Origin: Desulfurococcales archaeon
GTDB taxonomy: Archaea; Thermoproteota; Thermoprotei_A; Sulfolobales; Desulfurococcaceae
Assembly (NCBI GenBank): GCA_027028805.1
Contig: JALVHX010000233.1
Location: 1 to 7,670, forward strand
Direction: 5' to 3'
Length of the DNA: 7,670 nucleotides
Part shown: in pieces, positions 1 through 4,672 of the stretch
Layout: every line of letters starts with the position of its first letter
Position numbering within the stretch: the first letter of the stretch is position 1
The notes under the pieces: model-generated
What the model saw: only the letters and a program-made list of their open reading frames with translations
The model's database searches: none
What the model was told of the DNA's origin: nothing
Position numbers and translations under genes: made by a program

Positions 1-2
1 AT

Positions 3-482
3 AACTCTAAGATGGAATCCTTCGATAAAGCCCAGCGCGTGGTCGTCGATTATAGTGATCTAGGGGGCTCCGGCATATCCTTCATCGATCTATTATCCGT
101 GGTTGTGAGAATGAACCTGTTGAGGCCACTGAATAGCTCGGAGGCCTCGGTGTCCCTGGGCGATGCATATAGAATGGCTCAGGGTATTGGCGGTTACCAG
201 GGGGTTAAGTATGTTGAGACACAGGTTCTTGTTTACCCGGAGCGTGGCTGGGTTAGGCTAAGATACGTGTTTATCAAGGAAACAAGCACCGAGAAGAAAT
301 ATATATTCATATACGGGGACGGGGATGCGGGAGCCTATACTGTTTACAAGAAGGGCTTAGGGCTGGATATGATAGATGAGTATCTTCCCGAGATGATCAC
401 GGCGTTGTTTTATTTAGCCATGGCGTCGCCGATAATATACATAATCTATCGTATAGCGGCTAGGGTTAGGAGAAAAACATAG
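3..482 (+). CDS. C-terminal part of a membrane-anchored extracytoplasmic protein, 5' end outside the window
   Basis: I do not recognise the family. The frame is open from base 3 to the TAG at 480-482. An ATG lies at 12, but codons before it (Asn, Ser, Lys) are also open and no ribosome binding site is visible, so the gene probably starts upstream of the window. Counting from that ATG, residues 1-125 look like a soluble beta-rich domain with one N-glycosylation sequon (Asn41-Ser-Ser). Residues about 127-149 form one hydrophobic segment, followed by a basic tail (RVRRKT). By the positive-inside rule the tail is cytoplasmic and the domain is outside. That needs a signal peptide or membrane segment further upstream, which again argues for 5' truncation. 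T-rich sequence follows the stop. Confidence is high that it is coding and low on function. Confidence 0.7.
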   Translation, partial: NSKMESFDKAQRVVVDYSDLGGSGISFIDLLSVVVRMNLLRPLNSSEASVSLGDAYRMAQGIGGYQGVKYVETQVLVYPERGWVRLRYVFIKETSTEKKYIFIYGDGDAGAYTVYKKGLGLDMIDEYLPEMITALFYLAMASPIIYIIYRIAARVRRKT

Positions 483-515
483 TGATCCGCTATAATATAG
501 GATGTAATAGATAGA

Positions 516-539
516 TTATTTTCTTTGCACAGTGTTTTT
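516..539 (+). terminator. T-rich putative archaeal terminator after the first gene
   Basis: Two pyrimidine tracts, a T-rich run at 516-526 and TTTTT at 535-539, lie 34-57 bases after the stop codon at 482. Archaeal RNA polymerase terminates at T-rich stretches without needing a hairpin, so this is a reasonable 3' end for the upstream transcript. An 8-bp inverted repeat (479-486 with 540-547) brackets it. This is inferred from composition only. Confidence 0.4.
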
Positions 540-603
540 ATCACTATCCTCTCTTCTAGCGCGGAGAGCGGGCCTGGGCGTATAATGGCTATAACGGTGT
601 ATG

Positions 604-613
604 GGTTATAGAG
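604..613 (+). promoter_or_regulatory. Weak candidate TATA box for the 648-3037 gene cluster
   Basis: An AT-rich GGTTATAGAG stretch lies about 35-44 bases before the ATG at 648. A start of transcription about 25 bases downstream would give a leader of only 10-15 bases, which is common in Crenarchaeota. A second candidate, TATAATGG at 581-588, lies further up. Neither matches the archaeal TTTATA consensus well. No other promoter-like sequence is seen in the 165-bp gap. Confidence 0.25.
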
Positions 614-647
614 TATTTACTGGGGCTCGGCCGCGGCTCTCCGGGGG

Positions 648-1325
648 ATGGTTGCTGTGTCGGTGTTTGTTGTGTCCGGTGATTTCCCGTATATAGCTGG
701 GGAGAAGATGCCGCTTCATTATTACTCTATGCTTTACCCCTACCTAGACTCTATATGGCGTGAGGCTATTGGTTCCCTGAGGGATCTCTGTGGTTTTGAG
801 CGTGTTGGGAGGCGGGGGGTTCTTGTCGAGTGCGGTGATCCCGAGGATTATTCCTCTGTGCTCCTCGTCCTCCACACTAGTTTCTTTGATATAGATGGGT
901 GGCTCCGGGGCCGAGCCTTCTTTGATAGGAGGCGTTACCTTGTCTATCTCAGCAGGGTTTATGGGCCCCGGATGGCTGCGGCGTTGAGGAGGCTGGCCGA
1001 GCGCGTGGCGGCGGGGGATCTGGCCGGCGGCTACGAGGCGGCTGTTGAGGCTGTTCGTGTGGCGGCGGATGCTGAGACCATGAACGTTATGAGCGGTGGC
1101 AGGGTGAACTATGTTTATTTCCATATGCTCCACGGCGGCATCCCGGTCACATATATAAATACGTGGCGTTTATCGGCGGCCGGCGCCGAGCCTGTGAAAC
1201 GTATATCGGGGGAAATATACCGTAGCGTAGTTGAGGAGGCGGTGTTGGCGGCTAGGAAGCTGGAGGTGGTTTCCAGGCATGCCTCGTGGGGCAAAGATGC
1301 TGGTGCTGGCGTCGCGGAGCCCTAG
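648..1325 (+). CDS. Conserved-looking hypothetical protein, first gene of the maf/radical SAM cluster
   Basis: I do not recognise this 225-residue protein. It has no signal peptide or membrane segment, so it is probably cytosolic. A hydrophobic N-terminal strand (residues 1-10) precedes an aromatic-rich part (about 24-40) and a stretch with strands around 57-75. A long Ala/Arg/Glu helix pair spans about 107-145. A segment with Asn, Tyr and two His (about 153-173, including FHMLHGG) could hold functional residues. The ATG at 648 follows a run of G with no well-spaced Shine-Dalgarno motif, so a short or leaderless message is likely. Codon use matches the neighbours. Its last 47 bases overlap the start of the Maf gene in another frame, which suggests co-transcription and coupled translation. 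Nothing here identifies its biochemical role. Confidence 0.75.
   Translation: MVAVSVFVVSGDFPYIAGEKMPLHYYSMLYPYLDSIWREAIGSLRDLCGFERVGRRGVLVECGDPEDYSSVLLVLHTSFFDIDGWLRGRAFFDRRRYLVYLSRVYGPRMAAALRRLAERVAAGDLAGGYEAAVEAVRVAADAETMNVMSGGRVNYVYFHMLHGGIPVTYINTWRLSAAGAEPVKRISGEIYRSVVEEAVLAARKLEVVSRHASWGKDAGAGVAEP
1262..1270 (+). promoter_or_regulatory. Shine-Dalgarno motif that decides the maf start
   Basis: GGAGGTGGT matches the archaeal consensus GGAGGTGAT at eight of nine positions. It sits eight bases before the ATG at 1279, inside the upstream gene. This favours initiation at 1279 over the further-upstream in-frame start at 1231 and over the ATG at 1297, which has only a weak GTGGGG before it. Confidence 0.6.
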
Positions 1326-1905
1326 GAGGGCTATGCTTCTGCGCATGATAGGCGCCGACTTCATGGTCGTGGAGCCCTCTGTTAGTGAGGAGGTTCGCGG
1401 CGACCCCGTGGAGACGGTTCTCTATAACGCGGAGCGGAAGGCCTTATCTGTTCTCGGCCGCGCCCCAGATGGATCCATTGTGATCGGCGCCGACACTATT
1501 GTGGCAGGCGATGATGGAGCCGTGTATGGTAAGCCTAGGAGCCTCGGGGAGGCGGCTTCTTTTCTCAGGAGGCTGAGCGGCCGGTGGCACACCGTGTATA
1601 CCGGTGTTGCATTGGTTGACAAGGATACGGGGGGCTCCAGGGTTTTCTACGAGGCTACGCGTGTCCGGTTCAAGGAGCTGAGCGACCACGAGGTAAGGCT
1701 CTATCTAGCGTCCATGGAGCCCCTGGGGAAGGCTGGCGGCTACGCTATACAGGGTATAGCTTCACTGTTGATCGAGGAGATAAGGGGCGACTACTATAAC
1801 GTGGTCGGCCTCCCCCTGCACAAGCTGTACGTGGCCCTCCTCTCGATGGGATATGATTTATTGGAGAAGGCTGTGGAGGGCCGGGTTCTCCGTGCACGTC
1901 TATGA
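1279..1905 (+). CDS. maf: Maf-family nucleoside triphosphate pyrophosphatase
   Basis: This 208-residue cytosolic enzyme belongs to the Maf/YhdE family. The family hydrolyses non-canonical or excess nucleoside triphosphates (dTTP, UTP or modified pyrimidines, depending on subfamily) to the monophosphate and pyrophosphate. The hallmarks are all present: the substrate loop SRSPRR (residues 12-17), the GADT motif with the catalytic Asp72 (70-73), GKP (84-86), W-x-T-VYTGV (103-110), the GKAGGYAIQG block (150-159) and GDYYNVVGLPL (170-180). The length is normal for the family. The DKAG/YxIQG-like block resembles dTTP/UTP-type members more than the 7-methyl-GTP type, but substrate cannot be settled by eye. 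The start at 1279 is chosen from its strong Shine-Dalgarno motif. It overlaps the upstream gene by 47 bases and the downstream radical SAM gene by about 14, so the three are probably one transcript. Confidence 0.93.
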   Translation: MPRGAKMLVLASRSPRRAMLLRMIGADFMVVEPSVSEEVRGDPVETVLYNAERKALSVLGRAPDGSIVIGADTIVAGDDGAVYGKPRSLGEAASFLRRLSGRWHTVYTGVALVDKDTGGSRVFYEATRVRFKELSDHEVRLYLASMEPLGKAGGYAIQGIASLLIEEIRGDYYNVVGLPLHKLYVALLSMGYDLLEKAVEGRVLRARL

Positions 1906-3037
1906 GCCGCCCGAGATCTATCTCCTCAGGCCCGACGCCTACACGGTGTGGTCTGACCCCGTTGTATTGGAGAGGCTCCGCTGGTATAGATCAGTTATGC
2001 TTGACGAGAAGCCGGCCAGGTTCCTGTTAGCCAAGAAGACCCCTGTAGACGCCGACCCGTATAGCTCCGGGCTCGAGGACAAGGAGCTCTGGAGGCTCCA
2101 CGAGAAGGCTCGTCGCGGCTTTGAGAGCCTGTTCAGGGAGGCCTCCGAGGACGGGCTTGATCTAGGTGAATACGGGAGGCTCGAGACCCCCCGGTACAGC
2201 TTCCTGGATGTCAAGGTTGCTTTGGCGAGGAGGATGCTTAGACGATGCACCCTCTGCGAGTGGAGGTGCCGTGTAGACAGGACTCGTATGAGGGGCTTCT
2301 GTCTCATAGGCGGCGAGGCGGTTGTGCACTCCTATTTCCACCATATGGGGGAGGAGGCCCCGCTGGTTCCAAGCGGCACTATTTTCTATGGGGGATGTAA
2401 TCTCCGGTGCGTCTACTGCCAGAACTGGGATATAAGCCAGGCGGATCCCCTTGGTGGAGAAAGGGTTTCGCCGCAGAGGCTTGCCTTGATCCAGAGGCGT
2501 CTCAGGGAGACGGGGGCTAGGAACATAAACCATGTGGGCGGAGAGCCGACGCCCCACATACCCTTTATTCTCGAGAGCCTTCTTTACCTAGACGTCAATG
2601 TTCCACAGCTGTGGAACAGCAACATGTATATGAGCAGGGAGGCCATGGAGCTGATCAGGGATGTCATAGATATATGGCTCCCCGACTTCAAGTATGGCAA
2701 CGATAGATGCGCTAAGAGGCTATCCTATGTAAACAATTATTACTCAACGGTTACACGCAACATACTTGAAGCATACAGGAGCGGCGGAGACATGATTATA
2801 AGGCACCTTGTGTTGCCGGGCCACGTGGAGTGCTGCACCCGCCGCGTCCTCGAATGGATAGCGCGCAACACTCCCCGCGTCCTAGTAAACATAATGGATC
2901 AGTATAGGCCCGAATACAAGGTGCTCCGCTACCCCGATAGGTTCAGGGATATAGCCCGTAGACCTACGCGGGAAGAGATAATGGAGGCCTATCGTATAGC
3001 CGAGGAGCTTGGAATAGTCTACGAGCCTGTCTCCTAG
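1892..3037 (+). CDS. PflX-type (COG1313-like) radical SAM protein with an extra N-terminal cysteine cluster
   Basis: This radical S-adenosylmethionine protein is about 381 residues long and resembles the PflX/COG1313 family, which is related to glycyl-radical enzyme activases but has no settled substrate. The radical SAM cluster motif is C169-NLR-C173-VY-C176, followed by QNWDIS. A GGEPT motif lies at 216-220, with later blocks DIWLPDFKYG (260-269), RHLVLPG (304-310) and NIMDQYRPEYK (333-343) typical of this family. A separate C119-x2-C122-x3-C126...C137 group precedes the barrel and could bind a second iron-sulfur cluster or zinc. The first ~100 residues are a charged extension. I prefer the GTG at 1892, eleven bases after GGAGGG (1875-1880). 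The ATG at 1853 is also open in frame but adds 13 odd residues inside maf. The reaction and substrate are unknown. Confidence 0.88.
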   Translation: MHVYEPPEIYLLRPDAYTVWSDPVVLERLRWYRSVMLDEKPARFLLAKKTPVDADPYSSGLEDKELWRLHEKARRGFESLFREASEDGLDLGEYGRLETPRYSFLDVKVALARRMLRRCTLCEWRCRVDRTRMRGFCLIGGEAVVHSYFHHMGEEAPLVPSGTIFYGGCNLRCVYCQNWDISQADPLGGERVSPQRLALIQRRLRETGARNINHVGGEPTPHIPFILESLLYLDVNVPQLWNSNMYMSREAMELIRDVIDIWLPDFKYGNDRCAKRLSYVNNYYSTVTRNILEAYRSGGDMIIRHLVLPGHVECCTRRVLEWIARNTPRVLVNIMDQYRPEYKVLRYPDRFRDIARRPTREEIMEAYRIAEELGIVYEPVS

Positions 3038-3039
3038 CC

Positions 3040-3060
3040 GGGATCCATTTAGGGGATCCC
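3040..3060. repeat. Short inverted repeat after the radical SAM gene
   Basis: GGGATCC (3040-3046) pairs perfectly with GGATCCC (3054-3060) across a seven-base loop, starting two bases after the stop at 3037. It is followed by CTTATTTAG. It could form a 3'-end hairpin for the upstream operon or be an operator of the next gene; the sequence alone does not decide. It lacks the long T-run of a classic terminator. Confidence 0.4.
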
Positions 3061-3135
3061 CTTATTTAGCCCACGGTGGTATGTTTGGGGAATAACTGCT
3101 CGTCAACCAAAGTATTGTCTGGCGGGAGGGATTCC

Positions 3136-3540
3136 GTGGCCGTGGCGGTGGAGGAGCACTGGTTTCATAAATACTATAGGGTTCTCGTGGCAGATGACGG
3201 TGACGCGTACCTGGTCTCCATCGACGTGTATAGGCGTGGCTGGGACTGGGGGGTTGACGACGAGATATGTATTGGAGAGAAGAACACCTGCATACTCTAC
3301 AACAGGATCTCGCGGGAGGAGCTTAGAAGAGAGCTCGGCGGCCTCGCCGAGCACATATATGAGGCCTATAGGGTGGGGTTAAGGGTTGGCAGCAGGCTTG
3401 AGACAATCAATATAAGGGCTAGGATAAAGAGGAAGCCCGGCCCCGGCGAACTAGAGAAACTCTTCTATGCCGCATGGAGGCTCGCCGGCTGCAGGGCGCG
3501 GCGCGAAGAAGCCCTTGGCGACGAGAAGGGCTCTATTTGA
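3136..3540 (+). CDS. Small hypothetical protein, function not recognised
   Basis: This encodes about 134 residues with no signal peptide or membrane segment. The first ~55 residues look like beta strands rich in aromatics (HKYYRVLVAD, YLVSIDVYRRGWDWG). Two cysteines lie at 45 and 52, and a third at 119. The rest is a charged helix (about 58-83), a basic strand (INIRARIKRK, 91-100) and a C-terminal helix, ending in a polar tail. The basic strand could suggest nucleic-acid contact, but that is a guess. The frame is open back to a GTG at 3076. I prefer the GTG at 3136, six bases after GGAGG (3125-3129); GTG 3142 is a close alternative. Starting at 3076 would add 20 residues with two more Cys. 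It may be read through from the cluster upstream, about 100 bases away, and it converges on the - strand gene after it. Confidence 0.65.
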   Translation: MAVAVEEHWFHKYYRVLVADDGDAYLVSIDVYRRGWDWGVDDEICIGEKNTCILYNRISREELRRELGGLAEHIYEAYRVGLRVGSRLETINIRARIKRKPGPGELEKLFYAAWRLAGCRARREEALGDEKGSI

Positions 3541-3587
3541 AAAAAGAATGGGATTGTTTAAACCCGTTATGCGGCCGCGGCGCCGCC
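3540..3587 (-). terminator. Putative terminator region between convergent genes
   Basis: On the - strand, just past the TAA of the secreted-protein gene, a GC-rich inverted repeat (3571-3575 with 3582-3586) is followed about 25 bases later by T-rich sequence. That includes six T at 3545-3540, which overlap the stop of the convergent + strand gene. The T-run fits archaeal termination of the - strand transcript. The GTTTAAAC palindrome at 3556-3563 lies between. No comparable T-run is seen here on the + strand. Confidence 0.4.
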
Positions 3588-4403
3588 TTACTTGTGCGGG
3601 TGCATCATTCTATGAAAGGCCTTTCCATGGGCCGCGGTAGCGGTGGCTGCTGCGGCGTGCGGCATCGGGGGCTGCCACGGGCTTGGGAGCAGGCCGCTGA
3701 TTATTGTCGAGTAGAGCACTATCCGGTAAACCACAGTGTATAGTATGTATCCGTGGACCGCGTAGTGTAGGGCTGCGCGGTAGTTTCCGCTGGATAGCAG
3801 CTGCCTCGACATGTTGAGCAGGAACTCGGCTCTGCCGAGTAGTAGCTCGGTGTTAGGTGGTAGCGTGACGTTGTGGGATACGGCATAGTTTATAGCGTTC
3901 ATAAGTATGTTGCGCAGCTCCTCGGCTTTCTCGAGCACCGCGAGCACGGTCTCGTTTGTTACTGTGTGGTTTTCTCCCAGGTTGCCGCGTATTGTCTTGG
4001 CCAGCACTATCCTGGCGGTGATCGGGGACATGGCGTAGACGCGGGCCGCTAGGAGTATCAGCATCTTCGCCCTAAGCTCCATGCCGCTCTGGTTGTATTC
4101 CAGCGACTTGTTGTGCAGGAGCTCGGCCCTAGCAATAATCCTCTCGGCCAACGTCACGTTGTTCTCTATGGCCCATGTCAGCAGGGGCATTGACTCGTTC
4201 CTGACGTTGTAGAACACCGTTAACAGCTGGTCATATGTCACGTTGCCGAAGTGCCAGCGCCCGTGCCCGTGGCCTGGCCCATGGCCTGGGCCGCCGTGCC
4301 CCGGCCTCGCGGGTACGGCGAGAGACGCGGCGGCCGGCGCCGCGGCCGCGGCGAGTAGTAGAGCTACTAGTGCTAGGTAGGGGATTTTCTCCAGGTGCTT
4401 CAT
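3588..4403 (-). CDS. Secreted, sequon-rich protein with His-rich ends and an internal duplication
   Basis: I do not recognise the family. The 271-residue product begins with a classic signal peptide: MKHLEKIP, a hydrophobic Leu/Ala core (about 10-27) and a likely cleavage after an Ala-rich stretch near residue 27. Next comes a Gly/His/Pro-rich segment (34-53), then a mostly helical body (about 54-235). The body has nine Asn-x-Ser/Thr sequons, suggesting a heavily N-glycosylated protein outside the membrane. The tail (about 249-271) has five His. Two parts of the body resemble each other: about 82-138 and 178-234 share NVTL, RAELL/RAEFL, an Asn-x-Ser and RIVL. There is no clear C-terminal anchor. 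The ATG at 4403 gives the best signal peptide and has GGGGTGG upstream; a GTG at 4418, with GGAGG ten bases before it, would add five residues. His-rich ends could bind metal, but this is inference only. Confidence 0.82.
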   Translation of the reverse strand: MKHLEKIPYLALVALLLAAAAAPAAASLAVPARPGHGGPGHGPGHGHGRWHFGNVTYDQLLTVFYNVRNESMPLLTWAIENNVTLAERIIARAELLHNKSLEYNQSGMELRAKMLILLAARVYAMSPITARIVLAKTIRGNLGENHTVTNETVLAVLEKAEELRNILMNAINYAVSHNVTLPPNTELLLGRAEFLLNMSRQLLSSGNYRAALHYAVHGYILYTVVYRIVLYSTIISGLLPSPWQPPMPHAAAATATAAHGKAFHRMMHPHK

Positions 4404-4471
4404 CTTGTTCCACCCCACTGCTCCCCTGCCTCCTTTCCTGGGGGAGCTCTGGGGGTTCCTTTGTGTACTAG

Positions 4472-4480
4472 TTTATAAAA
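4472..4480. promoter_or_regulatory. TATA box, probably for the divergent - strand gene
   Basis: TTTATAAA (4472-4479) is palindromic and matches the archaeal TATA consensus in both directions; on the - strand it reads TTTTATAAA. From here a - strand transcript would start near 4447 and have a leader of about 40 bases before the ATG at 4403, a good fit. On the + strand it would give valS a leader of about 170 bases containing the repeats that follow, which is possible but less economical because a second TATA box lies closer. Confidence 0.55.
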
Positions 4481-4489
4481 GGGCCGTGA

Positions 4490-4570
4490 CGGCTCTTGCT
4501 GGAACGTTTCGTGGAAACAGTTCTGGTTCTCCTCGGGTAAAATGTTCCGGCTCTTGGCCTGGAACGTTTC
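4490..4570. repeat. Two direct copies of GGCTCTTG-CTGGAACGTTTC in the divergent promoter region
   Basis: Copy A (4491-4510) and copy B (4549-4570) share GGCTCTTG and CTGGAACGTTTC; B has two extra bases between the halves. They start 58 bases apart. A partial third copy, GGCTCTT then GTTTC, lies at 4612-4627. Copy A is also the left arm of a hairpin: GAACGTTTC (4502-4510) can pair with GAAAC and GTTC (4514-4523) with one bulged A. Near B, GTTCC (4544-4548) faces GGAAC (4561-4565). They lie between the two TATA boxes, so they are well placed as protein-binding sites. Their role is inferred. Confidence 0.6.
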
Positions 4571-4595
4571 TACATAGTAGTGTCTAGTGAATACT

Positions 4596-4605
4596 CTTTA
4601 TATAT
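4596..4605 (+). promoter_or_regulatory. TATA box for valS
   Basis: CTTTATATAT fits the archaeal TATA consensus well. Transcription starting about 25-30 bases downstream, near 4630, leaves a leader of roughly 43 bases before the valS ATG at 4673. This also argues against starting valS at the upstream in-frame codons from 4580, since the box would then be inside the coding region. Confidence 0.6.
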
Positions 4606-4672
4606 CGTGGTGGCTCTTTATTGTTTCGAGAAGGCTTCTTGTTGTAGTAGCGGGGCTTATGGTGGATATGGT

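Noticed and set aside
66..90. GGSGIS resemblance to the archaeosortase/exosortase cysteine motif in the first gene
   Set aside because: The catalytic Cys is missing and the segment is not within a membrane helix, so the likeness is probably chance.
744..1133. Open - strand frame opposite the hypothetical gene
   Set aside because: The + strand frame has consistent codon use and fits the gene cluster; the - strand product lacks any motif and is best explained as a shadow.
4235..4471. + strand open frame opposite the signal peptide region
   Set aside because: It is Arg/Pro/Ala-rich low-complexity sequence created by the GC-rich His/Gly codons of the - strand gene, which has a clear signal peptide and sequons.
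4580..4672. In-frame 31-residue N-terminal extension of ValRS
   Set aside because: The extension has no similarity to synthetase N-termini, a strong TATA box (4596-4605) lies within it, and ATG 4673 has a plausible ribosome binding site.
4480..4672. Possible tRNA, box C/D RNA or T-box-like element upstream of valS
   Set aside because: I found no cloverleaf, no C box (RTGATGA) with D box (CTGA) and no recognised riboswitch core; only direct repeats and short hairpins can be supported.
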